The position numbers and the translations under genes were made by a program. Below the pieces are notes generated by a model, which was given only the letters and a program-made list of their open reading frames with translations, was not told where the DNA came from and did not search any database. From positions 4,108,001 to 4,172,000 of the forward strand of contig NZ_CP120361.1 of the NCBI RefSeq assembly GCF_029457495.1: a DNA stretch of 64,000 nucleotides, given 5' to 3'. The stretch is from Chelativorans sp. AA-79 (GTDB lineage Bacteria > Pseudomonadota > Alphaproteobacteria > Rhizobiales > Rhizobiaceae). This document shows positions 18,239 to 27,649 of the stretch, one piece after another (position 1 is the first letter of the stretch; each line of letters begins with the position of its first letter).

Positions 18239-19776
18239 CGCCAGTCACCGACAGCGCACCCGTTCTGGAGATGCGCAACATCAGCAAGACCTTCGGGGCG
18301 ATCCATGCCCTGAAGAACGTCTCCCTGACCGTGAATGCCGGCGAGCTGCACGCGCTCATGGGCGAAAACGGGGCCGGCAAGTCCACGCTGATGAAGGTGC
18401 TCTCCGGCGCCTATGTCGCCGATCCCGGCGGCGAGGTCCTGGTGGACGGCAAGCCGATGGTGACGGGCAACCCCAAGATCGCCCGTGCCAACGGCATCGC
18501 CGTCATCTACCAGGAGCTGTCGCTCTCGCCCAATCTCACGGTCGCGCAGAACATCTTCCTGGGCAACGAACCTTCGCGCTTCGGCCTCGTCGACCGCCGG
18601 GCAATGCTTCGGGCGGCCGGGCCGATCCTCCAGAGGCTGGGCGTGAGCTTCTCGCCGCAAACCCAGGTGGGAACGCTCTCGCTGGGCGAGCGGCAGCTCG
18701 TCGAGATCGCCCGGGCGCTGAGCACGAATGCGCGCATCATCGTCATGGACGAGCCCACCACCTCGCTCACCACGCGCGAGACCGAACAGCTCTTCGAGGT
18801 GATCCGGAATCTCAAGAAGGAACGGATCGCCGTCATCTATATCAGCCACCGGATGGAAGAGATCTACCGGCTTGCCGACCGCTGCAGCGTGCTGCGCGAC
18901 GGCGGCTATGTCGGCACCCTGGAACGGGAGGAGCTTTCCGCCTCCCGGCTCGTATCGATGATGGTGGGGCGGGATCTCTCCTCCTTCTACAAGAAAGAAC
19001 ACTACACGCCGAAGCAGGGCGGCGAGGTGATCCTTTCCGTGCGCGATCTCGCCGACGGCGTGCGCGTGCACGGCTGCTCCTTCGAGCTCCATCGCGGCGA
19101 GGTGCTCGGCATCGCCGGCCTCGTCGGCTCCGGCCGCACCGAACTGGCGCGCCTCATCTATGGGGCGGACAAGCGCACCTCGGGAACCGTCACCCTCAAC
19201 GGCAAGGAGCTCTCGATCCACTCACCCCGCGAGGCGCTGGATCAGGGCATCGCCTATCTCACCGAGGACCGGAAGGCGCTCGGCCTGTTCCTCGACATGT
19301 CCATCGCCGAGAACGTCAATATCAGCGTGATCGAGGAGGATGCCAGGCCAGGCGGCCTGCTCGACTTCAGGGCGGCCGCCCGGCGCGCCGCCAAAGCCGT
19401 CGAGGCGCTGTCGATCCGCGCCCACAACACATCCGTCAATGCCGGCTCGCTTTCGGGCGGCAACCAGCAGAAGGTGCTGCTGGCGCGGCTGCTCGAGACC
19501 GCACCCAAGGTGATCATCCTGGACGAGCCGACGCGCGGCGTGGATGTGGGCGCGAAGTCCGAGATCTATCGGCTGATCGACGAGCTTGCCCGGCAGGGCA
19601 TCGCCATCATCATCATCTCCAGCGAGCTGCCTGAAATCATCGGCGTGGCCGACCGCGCGCTGGTCATGCGGGAGGGGCGCATCGCCGGCGAGGTGGCGGC
19701 CAGCGCGAAAACCCCGATCGACCAGGAGGCCGTCATGGCCCTATCCACCGGCGCCGCCACGGCCGAGGCCGCATGA
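18235..19776 (+). CDS. Sugar ABC transporter ATP-binding protein (RbsA type, two ATPase domains)
   Basis: A 513-residue tandem ATPase. The first domain has GENGAGKST and [15 protein letters not shown]; the second begins near residue 260, has the degenerate P-loop [10 protein letters not shown] usual in RbsA/MglA proteins, and the full signature [13 protein letters not shown] followed by [10 protein letters not shown]. It energises import of a monosaccharide together with the permease and binding protein downstream. It starts by an ATGA overlap with the kinase; the permease follows after 28 bp. Confidence 0.94.
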   Translation: MTPVTDSAPVLEMRNISKTFGAIHALKNVSLTVNAGELHALMGENGAGKSTLMKVLSGAYVADPGGEVLVDGKPMVTGNPKIARANGIAVIYQELSLSPNLTVAQNIFLGNEPSRFGLVDRRAMLRAAGPILQRLGVSFSPQTQVGTLSLGERQLVEIARALSTNARIIVMDEPTTSLTTRETEQLFEVIRNLKKERIAVIYISHRMEEIYRLADRCSVLRDGGYVGTLEREELSASRLVSMMVGRDLSSFYKKEHYTPKQGGEVILSVRDLADGVRVHGCSFELHRGEVLGIAGLVGSGRTELARLIYGADKRTSGTVTLNGKELSIHSPREALDQGIAYLTEDRKALGLFLDMSIAENVNISVIEEDARPGGLLDFRAAARRAAKAVEALSIRAHNTSVNAGSLSGGNQQKVLLARLLETAPKVIILDEPTRGVDVGAKSEIYRLIDELARQGIAIIIISSELPEIIGVADRALVMREGRIAGEVAASAKTPIDQEAVMALSTGAATAEAA

Positions 19777-19804
19777 ACGGAAAAGCCCAGGGACCGAGAA
19801 TCCG

Positions 19805-20788
19805 ATGACAGACGCAGTCGCACAAACCGAGAGAGACCGCCAGATCAAGCTCCGCCTCATGATCACGGCGCTGGGCATGCTGCCGGTGCTGGTGCTCCTT
19901 GCCATCGGCTTCGAGCTCCTCACCGGGCGGTTCCTGACCTTCAACAACCTGTCGATCGTCATGCAGCAGGCGGCGATCAACATCGTGCTCGCCGCCGGCA
20001 TGACCTTCGTCATCCTGACGGGCGGCATCGATCTCTCGGTGGGCTCCATCCTGGCAGCCTCGGCGATGGTCGCCGTCATCATCTCCCTCGTCCCGGAATG
20101 GGGAATGCTCGGCATCCCGGCCGCGCTCGCCATGGGGCTCGCCTGCGGCCTCGCCAACGGCATGCTCATCGCCTATCTGCGGCTGCCGCCTTTCATCGTC
20201 ACGCTGGGATCGCTCACCGCGGTGCGCGGCCTGGCGCGGCTTCTCGGCAATGACACGACGGTGTTCAACCCGGCCCTGCCCTTCAGCTTCATCGGCAACG
20301 GCACCCTTTTCGGGGTGCCGTGGCTTGCGATCATCGCCGTCGCGGTCGTGCTCGTCTCCTGGTTCATCCTGCGCCGCACCGTGCTCGGCACGTGGATCTA
20401 CGCTGTCGGCGGCAATATGGAAGCGGCGCGGCTTACCGGCATCAAGGTCTCCCTCGTCCTGCTCTTCGTCTACGCCATGTCGGGGCTTCTTTCAGGATTG
20501 GGCGGTGTGATGTCGGCCGCGCGTCTTTATGCGGCCAACGGCCTGCAGCTCGGCCAGGCCTACGAGCTCGACGCGATCGCCGCCGTCATCCTGGGCGGCA
20601 CGAGCTTCGTGGGCGGCGTCGGCTCCATCTGGGGCACGCTGATCGGCGCGCTCATCATCGCCGTCCTGTCGAACGGGCTCATCCTCGTGGGGATCTCGGA
20701 CATCTGGCAGTACATCATCAAGGGATTGGTCATCATCGCCGCTGTCGCGCTGGATCGCTATCGCCTCCAGGGCGCCAGCAGAACCTGA
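19805..20788 (+). CDS. Sugar ABC transporter permease (RbsC type)
   Basis: A 327-residue inner-membrane protein with about 8-10 hydrophobic segments. It carries the RbsC/XylH family signatures TGGIDLSVGSI (residues about 74-84), PPFIVTLGSL and VILGGTSFVGG. It probably forms a homodimeric channel, as only one permease gene is present. ATG 19805 starts the conserved frame; the first ~20 residues are polar and precede the first membrane span. Confidence 0.94.
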   Translation: MTDAVAQTERDRQIKLRLMITALGMLPVLVLLAIGFELLTGRFLTFNNLSIVMQQAAINIVLAAGMTFVILTGGIDLSVGSILAASAMVAVIISLVPEWGMLGIPAALAMGLACGLANGMLIAYLRLPPFIVTLGSLTAVRGLARLLGNDTTVFNPALPFSFIGNGTLFGVPWLAIIAVAVVLVSWFILRRTVLGTWIYAVGGNMEAARLTGIKVSLVLLFVYAMSGLLSGLGGVMSAARLYAANGLQLGQAYELDAIAAVILGGTSFVGGVGSIWGTLIGALIIAVLSNGLILVGISDIWQYIIKGLVIIAAVALDRYRLQGASRT

Positions 20789-20860
20789 TCGATGATCGAG
20801 TGCCGGTTATCGACCGGATCTAGTCGCGCCTTGCGCGCAATCACCATGGAGGAGAAAGGA

Positions 20861-21808
20861 ATGCGTTCCATGCGTATCGTCAGAAACCTGCTTTGCGGCG
20901 CCGCGCTCGCGGCTGCCATGGCCGGGTCGGCCGCGGCCAAGGACCTCAACAGCATCGGCATCTCGGTCGGCCTGCTCGGCAACCCGTTCTTCGTGGCCAC
21001 CATCAAGGGCATCGAGGACCGGGCCAGGGAGATCAATCCGGATGTGAAGATCACCTCGGTCTCGGCCGACTACGACCTCAACAAGCAGGTCTCGCAGATC
21101 GACAGCTTCATCGCGGCGGGCGTCGACATCATCATGCTCAACGCCGTCGATGCCAGCGCCATCGCGCCCGCCGTGCAGAAGGCCAAGGATGCCGGCATCG
21201 TGGTCGCCGCCTTCGACGTGTCGGCGCCCGGCGCCGACGTGACGGTGATGACGAACAACGTGAAGGCCGGCGAGATCGCCTGCCAGTACATCGTCGACCA
21301 GATCGGCGGGGAAGGCAACGTCATCATCATCAACGGCCCGCAGTCGTCCTCCATCATCGACCGCGTGAAGGGCTGCAAGAGCGTGTTCGAGCAGAACCCG
21401 GGCATCAACATCCTGTCCGACGACCAGAACGGCCAGGGCTCGCGCGAAGGCGGCCTCGACGTGATGCAGGGCCTGCTCACCCGCTTCGACGACATCGACG
21501 CGGTGTTCGCCATCAACGACCCGACGGGCATCGGCGCGGAGCTTGCCGCCCGGCAGCTCAACCGCACGGACTTCATCATCACCGCGGTCGACGGCGCGCC
21601 GGATATCGAGCAGGCGCTCAAGACCGGCAACTCCATGATCAAGGCGTCCGCCTCGCAGGACCCCTATGTCATGGCCGGCCAGGCGCTGGAGATGGGCTAC
21701 AAGGCGCTCCAGGGCGAGACGCCGGATCCGGATACGGTGCTCCTCGACCCGAAGCTCATCACGGCGGAGAACGTCGACGAGTACCAGGGCTGGACGGCGG
21801 TCCGCTGA
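20861..21808 (+). CDS. Sugar ABC transporter substrate-binding protein (RbsB/periplasmic_4 type)
   Basis: A 315-residue periplasmic receptor with a signal peptide (residues 1-26, ending GSAAAK region). The fold is that of ribose-binding proteins: GISVGLLGNPFFVA at the start, DSFIAAGVDIIMLNAVD, and VFAINDPTGIGAELAARQ. A strong GGAGGAGAAAGGA ribosome site precedes ATG 20861, in keeping with high expression. It follows the permease after 72 bp and is itself followed by a strong hairpin (21828-21855). The ligand is unknown; the kinases, aldolase and 3-epimerase around it point to a ketose, aldose or polyol. Confidence 0.93.
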   Translation: MRSMRIVRNLLCGAALAAAMAGSAAAKDLNSIGISVGLLGNPFFVATIKGIEDRAREINPDVKITSVSADYDLNKQVSQIDSFIAAGVDIIMLNAVDASAIAPAVQKAKDAGIVVAAFDVSAPGADVTVMTNNVKAGEIACQYIVDQIGGEGNVIIINGPQSSSIIDRVKGCKSVFEQNPGINILSDDQNGQGSREGGLDVMQGLLTRFDDIDAVFAINDPTGIGAELAARQLNRTDFIITAVDGAPDIEQALKTGNSMIKASASQDPYVMAGQALEMGYKALQGETPDPDTVLLDPKLITAENVDEYQGWTAVR

Positions 21809-21827
21809 TCCGAGCTCTCGTCCCTCG

Positions 21828-21855
21828 CGTGCAGCCGGCCCTCACCGGCTGCACG
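21828..21855 (+). terminator. Hairpin after sugar-binding protein gene
   Basis: An 11-bp perfect stem (CGTGCAGCCGG / CCGGCTGCACG) with a six-base loop sits 20 bp after the stop codon. It is followed by CTCTTCCC rather than a pure T run, so it may be a weak terminator or an mRNA-stabilising structure that protects the upstream binding-protein message. The epimerase gene starts 24 bp later. Confidence 0.6.
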
Positions 21856-21878
21856 CTCTTCCCAAGAGGTTATTTGCG

Positions 21879-22778
21879 ATGTCCAAGTTCGGCATTCACT
21901 CCTTCGTCTGGAGCGCAGGGTCTTCCCGGCAGGAGCTCGAGGCGGCGCTGACGCGCAGCAAGGAGGCAGGATTCGATCTGATCGAGCTCTCCTATCTCGA
22001 CCCGAAGGTGGTGGATATCCCCTGGCTCGCCGGGCGCCTCGAAGACTTGGGGCTCGGCGTCGCCATCAGCATGGGCCTGCCGGCCGACGGCGACATTTCC
22101 AGCGCCGATACCGATATCGCGCAGAACGGGGTGGAGATCCTCGACCGGGCCGTCGCGCTCACGCGCGACCTCGGCGGCACCAAGCTCGGCGGCATCCTCA
22201 GCTCCGCGCATGGCTATTCTCCCGAAGCACCGACCAGAGCCGCGTGGGATCGAAGCGCGGGCAATCTCGCCAAGGTAGCGGACCGCGCGAAGGCCGCAGG
22301 CGTCACGCTCAATCTGGAGATCGTCAACCGCTTCGAGAGCAACCTGCTCAACACCGCCGCGCAGGGGCTCGCTTATATCGAGGACACCAGTGCCTCGAAC
22401 GTCTTCCTCCACCTCGACACGTTCCACATGAACATCGAGGAGGCCGATCTCGGTCTGGCGCTGCGCAACGCCGCGGACAAGGTGGGCTATGTCCACATCG
22501 GCGAGAGCCATCGCGGCTATCTCGGCACCGGCAGCATCGATTTCGCCGCCGTTTTCGACGCGCTCGTCGCCATCGGCTACGACGACTACGTCACCTTCGA
22601 ATCCTTTTCGTCTGAAATCGTCGACAAGGACCTGTCGCTGAAGACCGCGATCTGGCGCAATCTCTGGTCCGACAATGTGGACCTCGCCCGCCACGCCCGG
22701 ACATTCATCGCGCTGGGGCTGGAGACGGCCCACCGCAAGGCGGAGCTCGTCAGGCAGGATCAGCGGCCGGCTCGGTAG
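21879..22778 (+). CDS. TIM-barrel ketose 3-epimerase family protein (tagatose/psicose epimerase-like)
   Basis: A 299-residue protein of the AP-endonuclease 2/xylose isomerase-like superfamily. Features of D-tagatose 3-epimerase-type enzymes are visible: a metal-binding Glu in LEIVNRFESNLLNTAAQG, a metal His in HLDTFHMNIEE, HIGESHRGYLGTG, and a final catalytic Glu in FESFSSEIVD. It would equilibrate a ketose at C3 before phosphorylation by a kinase in the locus. It is the last gene of the operon; a 19-bp palindrome (22812-22856) terminates the region. Confidence 0.85.
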   Translation: MSKFGIHSFVWSAGSSRQELEAALTRSKEAGFDLIELSYLDPKVVDIPWLAGRLEDLGLGVAISMGLPADGDISSADTDIAQNGVEILDRAVALTRDLGGTKLGGILSSAHGYSPEAPTRAAWDRSAGNLAKVADRAKAAGVTLNLEIVNRFESNLLNTAAQGLAYIEDTSASNVFLHLDTFHMNIEEADLGLALRNAADKVGYVHIGESHRGYLGTGSIDFAAVFDALVAIGYDDYVTFESFSSEIVDKDLSLKTAIWRNLWSDNVDLARHARTFIALGLETAHRKAELVRQDQRPAR

Positions 22779-22811
22779 CCGGGCTGCTGCAGCGCCGGTG
22801 GAATACCGACG

Positions 22812-22856
22812 TTCAGGCATGGATCCTCGGGCTCGACCCGGGGATCCATGCCTGAA
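22812..22856. repeat. REP-like palindrome / bidirectional terminator
   Basis: A 45-bp inverted repeat: TTCAGGCATGGATCC pairs with GGATCCATGCCTGAA and the stem continues through CGGG-CTCGA-CCCG. It lies between the convergent ends of the epimerase gene (22778) and the SnoaL-like gene (22894). The core GGCATGGATCC-TCGGGC recurs at 36388-36417 and 36487-36516, so it belongs to a dispersed repeat family seen in Rhizobiales intergenic regions. Confidence 0.75.
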
Positions 22857-22893
22857 CCGTGAACCACCACCAGCGTTGGTCACTACAAACTTG

Positions 22894-23295
22894 CTACGTC
22901 CTGCTCGACACGTGGTTGAGCGCGATCACCCATCGTCCGGCACGCTTGCGCATCAAACGTGTGTTGATCCCCTGCTGCGGATCGACCGGGCGGTCGAGCA
23001 TGAAATCGCTGACAAGTTGCGCCGCATCGGGCGCCAGCATCTCGACGCGGATATTGCTGAAGCGCAGGCGCCCGCGCCTTTCAGGGTCGCCGCCGTAGTC
23101 GCGGATGTAATGGTCGAGCGTGCCCTGCCAGTCCTCCTGCATGCGGCCGCGTGAGACAAAGACGACGTCGGGATTGGCGAAACCTGCCATGTAGCCCGCA
23201 AAGTCGCCGCGGTTCCACGCCGCTTCCATGCCGTGGATCACGGCTTCGATGGCGGCCCGCTCGCTGCCGTCGGGATCGAGCGTAGGATCAGTCAT
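22894..23295 (-). CDS. SnoaL/NTF2-like protein (DUF4440 type)
   Basis: A 133-residue single-domain protein with the cone-shaped NTF2-like fold pattern: an N-terminal helix with AIEAVIHGMEAAWNRGDFAGYMAGF, then strands with VVFVSRG and a late RWVIALNHVSS. Members include small isomerases, dehydratases and ligand-binding proteins; no catalytic set can be assigned. The start codon lies within the end of the GntR gene (8-bp overlap), so both are co-transcribed. Function unknown. Confidence 0.8.
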   Translation of the reverse strand: MTDPTLDPDGSERAAIEAVIHGMEAAWNRGDFAGYMAGFANPDVVFVSRGRMQEDWQGTLDHYIRDYGGDPERRGRLRFSNIRVEMLAPDAAQLVSDFMLDRPVDPQQGINTRLMRKRAGRWVIALNHVSSRT

Positions 23296-23962
23296 GCTTC
23301 GCCTCCGCCTCGCGCCGCACCAGCACCTCCTGCGCGGCCGAGATCAGATGCCGGCGCAGGGCCGTCTCGGCCGCCTTCGGGTCCTGGTCGAGCAGCGCAT
23401 CGACGATCTGCTGGTGCTCGCTGCAGGAGCGTTTCAGCCGCCCCGTGTCGCGCAACTGGTATTTGCGGAAGGGCGCGAGCTTCAGGCGCAGCGCCGCGGC
23501 CAGCGCGACGAGATCCTCGTTATGGCTGCCGCGGAAGATCAGGTCGTGGAATTCGGTGTTGGCGCGCTCGTAGGCTTCGTGATCGCCCTTCTCAGCAAGC
23601 TCGTTCATCAGCCGGTGCAAGCTCTCGAGCTCGGCACGCTCGATCATGCTCATGCGTTGCGAAGCAATGCGGCCGCACACCGCCTCCATCTCGGCCATGG
23701 CCTCGAACATCTGGCCGATCCGTTCGGTCGATATCTGCGCCACGACCACACCCTTGTAAGGGATGCGTTCGGCCAGCGAGCGGGCGCAGAGCGCATGCAG
23801 CGCCTCGCGCACCGGAGTGCGCGACACGCCGAACCGCACGGCAATCGAACTCTCGTCCAGACGCGAGCCGCCGGACACCCGGCCGGTGATGATCTCCTCC
23901 TCGAGCTGCTCCGCGACGATGTCGCTCTGGACTTGGCGCTTCCCGGCCGGCCTGTCGAGCAT
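23288..23962 (-). CDS. GntR-family transcriptional regulator, FCD subfamily
   Basis: A 224-residue regulator. The winged HTH (residues about 10-72) shows LDESSIAVRFGVSRTPVREALHAL divided by the turn; the C-terminal all-helical FCD domain has the metal-binding pattern NTEFHDLIF, EHQQIVDAL and ALRRHLISA. ATG 23962 has AGGAG six bases upstream and is preferred to TTG 23980. It is divergent from the gamma-glutamyltransferase and peptide importer genes, which it probably controls through the TATACAA boxes in the shared gap. Confidence 0.92.
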   Translation of the reverse strand: MLDRPAGKRQVQSDIVAEQLEEEIITGRVSGGSRLDESSIAVRFGVSRTPVREALHALCARSLAERIPYKGVVVAQISTERIGQMFEAMAEMEAVCGRIASQRMSMIERAELESLHRLMNELAEKGDHEAYERANTEFHDLIFRGSHNEDLVALAAALRLKLAPFRKYQLRDTGRLKRSCSEHQQIVDALLDQDPKAAETALRRHLISAAQEVLVRREAEAKHD

Positions 23963-24204
23963 GTCTTCTCCTGACTTCAAAGGTGCCCCTTATGCTTGCC
24001 GACAAAAAGTATGCAATAGGCTTGCAATCCACAGAGACAATATACAATAATGCGCCGGCTGTCAGGCAATGGCGATCTCTTTCGGGATTCAAGCGAAGGT
24101 CGCGGGAGAATCGTATACAAAAAATGCGATCCTGCTTCACTTCGTCCACAATTCGGCTAAAAGCAATCGGGCGCTGATGCCCGTTGTAGCAGAAGGGGTA
24201 ACGG
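23963..24204. promoter_or_regulatory. Divergent control region with repeated GTATACAA-like boxes
   Basis: This AT-rich 242-bp gap separates the GntR gene from the gamma-glutamyltransferase gene. GTATGCAA (24009-24016), TATACAA (24041-24047) and GTATACAA (24113-24120) resemble each other and the short palindromic half-sites of FCD-type GntR regulators. I see no coding sequence or RNA gene in it. Box assignment is by eye. Confidence 0.4.
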
Positions 24205-26037
24205 ATGGGCTTCACCACGCGTCCGGAATTGCGGGGAACCTTCGGGGCCGTGTCCTCGACCCATTGGCTCGCCTCGGCCGTGGGCATGTCCATTCTCGAG
24301 AAAGGGCATACCGCCTTCGACGCGGCCGTGGCCGCGGGCTTCGTGCTGCAGGTGGTGGAGCCGCATCTGAACGGACCGGGCGGCGAGGTGCCGATCATCG
24401 TAACGCCTGCCGGAGCGGACGAGCCGATCGTCATCAGCGGCCAAGGGCCCTCCCCCGCCAAGGCCACGATCGCCTATTTCCGCAAGCTCGGGCTCGACAT
24501 CATTCCCGGAACCGGTTTGCTGCCGGCCTGCGTTCCCGGCGCGTTCGGCGCCTGGCTGACACTCCTGCGCGACCACGGCAGCGCCGAGCTCGAAGAGGTG
24601 CTCGCGCCTGCCATCCATTACGCGGAGAACGGTCATCCGCTGGTGCCGCGCATCGCCAACACCATCGCCACCATGCGCGAGCTCTTCACCACGCACTGGC
24701 CCTCTTCCGCCGACGTCTATCTGCCGAACGGCGAAGCGCCCGAAGCCGGAAAGCTCTTCCGCAATCCTCAGATCGCCGCGCTCTATGGGCGCATCCTCGA
24801 GGAGGCGAAGACGGCGCCAAGCCGCGAGGCGCGCATCAATGCGGCGCTCGACTTCTGGTATCGCGGGCCGGTTGCCGAGCGCATCGAGGAATTCTGCGCG
24901 ACGGAATCGGTGTGGGACGTCTCCGGCCGCCATCACAAGGGGCTGCTCACCGCCGACGACATGGCTGCGTTCAAGCCTGAGATCGAAAAGCCGGTCTCCG
25001 TCGCGTATGGGGAATACCAGGTCTTCAAATGCGGAGCGTGGTCGCAGGGACCCGTGCTCCTGCAGATGTTGCAACTGCTCGCGGACACGGAGATCGCCAG
25101 ACTCGATCCGCTCAGCCCCGATTTCGTGCATCTCGCCGTGGAAAGCGCGAAACTCGCAATGGCCGACCGCGAGGCCTGGTACGGCGACAGCCCCGAAGTA
25201 CCGCTCGGTACGCTGCTTTCCTCTTCCTATGCCGCAGAGCGCCGCGCGCTCATCGGGGAGACTGCTTCCATGGAAGTGCGCCCCGGCAGCCCGGACGGGC
25301 GCCGGCCGATCCTTCCTCCGCTCATGGAAGTCGGCACGATCCCGCAACCCGGTCTCGGCGGCGGTGAACCAACCGTCGCCCGCGACCGGCAATTGCCGAA
25401 CGACAGCCAGGGCGAGCCTTCGCTCAACAAGGAAGGCGCGCAGCGGGGCGACACCTGCCAGGTGAGCGCCGTCGACCGCTGGGGCAACATGGTGTCGGCC
25501 ACGCCCTCCGGCGGCTGGCTGCAGTCGAGCCCGGTCATTCCCGGCCTCGGCTTCTCGCTCACCACGCGCGGGCAGATGTTCTGGTTGGAGGAAGGGCTGA
25601 ACTCGTCGCTGAAGCCTCGCGTGCGGCCGCGCACCACGCTCACGCCGTCGACGGTCCATCGCGGCGGCGTCCCGTATCTCGCCTTCGGCACGCCGGGCGG
25701 CGACCAGCAGGACCAGTGGCAACTCCTGATGCTTCTGCGCCATATCCATGGCGGCATGAACCTGCAGGAGGCCATCGATGCGCCCGCCTTCCATACGGAT
25801 CACCTGCCGAGTTCCTTCTGGCCGCGCGAGATCAGCTTCGGCTCCGTCACGCTGGAGGCGCGTTTCCCCGGTGAAACAGTCGAAGAGCTGCGGCGGCGCG
25901 GCCATGTCGTGACGGTCGGTGACCCGTGGTCCGAAGGCCGGCTCTCGGCCGTCGCCCGGGAAATGGACCGGGGAAGCCAGATCATAAAAGCGGGGGCGAA
26001 TCCCCGCGGCATGCAGGGCTACGCCGTAGCCCGATAG
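24205..26037 (+). CDS. Gamma-glutamyltransferase family protein (cytoplasmic type)
   Basis: A 610-residue N-terminal nucleophile hydrolase that would transfer or hydrolyse gamma-glutamyl groups, as of glutathione. The nucleophile is probably Thr417 in RGDTCQVSAVD, matching the canonical TTHxSVVD except that the second Thr is Cys and His is Gln. AVAAGFVLQVVEPHLNGPGG corresponds to the N-terminal family signature. There is no signal peptide, unlike periplasmic Ggt, so it likely acts after import by the ABC system encoded downstream. It is first in a plus-strand operon; its TAG stop is part of an intergenic repeat (26035-26095). Confidence 0.88.
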   Translation: MGFTTRPELRGTFGAVSSTHWLASAVGMSILEKGHTAFDAAVAAGFVLQVVEPHLNGPGGEVPIIVTPAGADEPIVISGQGPSPAKATIAYFRKLGLDIIPGTGLLPACVPGAFGAWLTLLRDHGSAELEEVLAPAIHYAENGHPLVPRIANTIATMRELFTTHWPSSADVYLPNGEAPEAGKLFRNPQIAALYGRILEEAKTAPSREARINAALDFWYRGPVAERIEEFCATESVWDVSGRHHKGLLTADDMAAFKPEIEKPVSVAYGEYQVFKCGAWSQGPVLLQMLQLLADTEIARLDPLSPDFVHLAVESAKLAMADREAWYGDSPEVPLGTLLSSSYAAERRALIGETASMEVRPGSPDGRRPILPPLMEVGTIPQPGLGGGEPTVARDRQLPNDSQGEPSLNKEGAQRGDTCQVSAVDRWGNMVSATPSGGWLQSSPVIPGLGFSLTTRGQMFWLEEGLNSSLKPRVRPRTTLTPSTVHRGGVPYLAFGTPGGDQQDQWQLLMLLRHIHGGMNLQEAIDAPAFHTDHLPSSFWPREISFGSVTLEARFPGETVEELRRRGHVVTVGDPWSEGRLSAVAREMDRGSQIIKAGANPRGMQGYAVAR

Positions 26038-26095
26038 AGTAATTCCGGGAAAAGCGGCCACCGCTTTCCGTCCGGAATCGCGCAAGAACAACAAG
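26035..26095. repeat. GAGCAATTCC-type intergenic repeat, copy A
   Basis: The element begins TAGAGTAATTCC and folds: ATTCCG pairs with CGGAAT and AAAGCGG-CCA-CCGCTTT forms the inner stem. A related copy lies at 42495-42560 (TAGAGCAATTCC...TTTTCCGTCCGGAATTGCG). Such elements are frequent in Rhizobiales intergenic DNA. In both copies the leading TAG is the stop codon of the upstream gene. Confidence 0.7.
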
Positions 26096-26123
26096 TGGAA
26101 CGCAGCCAAAAGAGGGAATAGTG

Positions 26124-27638
26124 ATGAAACCGATCCACCTCGCACTGATGACGGGAATCGCGCTGGGCGTGCTCGGCGCCGCACCGGCTTCCGCCCAGTC
26201 CGTGCTCAACATCGCATTGCAGGACGATCCGGACACGCTCGATCCGGCGACCAACTGGAGCTTCGTCGGCCGGCATGTCCTCCAGTCGCTTTGCGACAAG
26301 CTGGTCGACATCGACGCGGAGGGGCAGATCGCGCCCATGCTCGCCACGAGCTGGGAATGGAGCGACGACAGCAAGATGCTCACGTTCAAGCTGCGCGAGG
26401 GCGTCACCTTCCATGACGGTGAGCCCTTCAATGCAGAAGCGGTGAAATACAACCTGGAGCGCGCGCTCACCATGGAGATCTCGCGCCGCAAGGCGGAGAT
26501 CAGCTCCATCGACAGCGTCGAGGCCGTCGACGAGCATACCGTCCAGATCACGCTCAAGGAGCCGTCCGTCCCGCTGCTCGCCGCGCTCAGCGACCGTGCC
26601 GGCATGATGATCAGCCCCAAGGCCGGCGAGGAGCTCGGCGAGAACTTCACGTCGAGCCCGGTCTGCTCCGGCCCCTACAAATTCGTCGAGCATGTCGCGC
26701 AGGACCGCATCGTGCTCGAGAAATTCGCTGACTATTACAACGCCGGCGACTACCACTTCGACCAGCTGGTCTTCCGCGGCATGCCCGACAGCAATGTGCG
26801 CCTGCTCAACCTGCGTTCGGGCCAGATGGACCTGATCGAGCGCCTGGCGGCGACCGACGTGGCCTCGGTGAAGTCGGAGTCGAACCTGGCAGTCTCGCCG
26901 GTGGTGGGCCTCGGCTATTACGGCATCACCTTCGATATCGGCGGTGAGGGGGCCAATCTCGACATCGCGCAGAAACAGGCCGTTCGCGAGGCCTTCAGCC
27001 TTGCGATCGACCGCAACGCCATCAACCAGGTCGTGTTCGAGGGGCAGTTCGCCACCGGCAACCAGCCCTTCCCGCCGTCCAGCTTCTACTACGACAAGGA
27101 CAATCCGGTGCCCGAGCGGGATGTGGAAGCCGCCCGCGCCAAGATGCAGGAAGCCGGCGTGGACGAGGTCGAGTTGGAGCTTCTCGTGCCGACCGATCCC
27201 GAACGCCAGCAGGTGGCGCAGATCATCCAGGCCATGGTGGGCGAGATCGGCATTAAGATGGAGATCAAGCCGACCGAGCTGATGACGCTGCTCGACATCG
27301 CCCGTCAGGGCAAGTTCCAGGCGCATCTGGTGGGCTGGAGCGGCCGTGTCGACCCAGACCTCAACATCACGCCGATGCTTGCCTGCGGCGCGGCCGGCAA
27401 CGACGCCCATTACTGCAACGAGGAGCTCGACGCCGTCCTGGCCGAGGCCCGCGCAGTGGCGGACCCCGAGACGCGCAAGGCGAAGTACAAGGAGGCGGTC
27501 GAAATCCTGCTTCATGATCTTCCGATCGTCTATCTCTACCACTCGCAGTGGATCTTCGCGCACAACGCCAAGCTGCAGGGGTTCAACCCCTATCCGGACG
27601 GCATCATCCGGCTTGTCGGCGTGACGATGGCGGAATAA
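26124..27638 (+). CDS. Peptide/nickel-type ABC transporter substrate-binding protein (family 5)
   Basis: A 504-residue periplasmic receptor of the DppA/GsiB class. The signal peptide runs to about residue 26 (GAAPASAQ before SVLNIALQ). The family 5 pattern is clear: DPDTLDPATNW, KLREGVTFHDGEPFNAEAV and YNLERAL. AGAGGGA precedes the start. It is followed by two ATPases and two permeases, so the operon encodes a whole importer. With a gamma-glutamyltransferase in front, glutathione or another gamma-glutamyl peptide is a reasonable ligand, but this is inference. Confidence 0.92.
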   Translation: MKPIHLALMTGIALGVLGAAPASAQSVLNIALQDDPDTLDPATNWSFVGRHVLQSLCDKLVDIDAEGQIAPMLATSWEWSDDSKMLTFKLREGVTFHDGEPFNAEAVKYNLERALTMEISRRKAEISSIDSVEAVDEHTVQITLKEPSVPLLAALSDRAGMMISPKAGEELGENFTSSPVCSGPYKFVEHVAQDRIVLEKFADYYNAGDYHFDQLVFRGMPDSNVRLLNLRSGQMDLIERLAATDVASVKSESNLAVSPVVGLGYYGITFDIGGEGANLDIAQKQAVREAFSLAIDRNAINQVVFEGQFATGNQPFPPSSFYYDKDNPVPERDVEAARAKMQEAGVDEVELELLVPTDPERQQVAQIIQAMVGEIGIKMEIKPTELMTLLDIARQGKFQAHLVGWSGRVDPDLNITPMLACGAAGNDAHYCNEELDAVLAEARAVADPETRKAKYKEAVEILLHDLPIVYLYHSQWIFAHNAKLQGFNPYPDGIIRLVGVTMAE

Positions 27639-27649
27639 CCGGCGATCGC

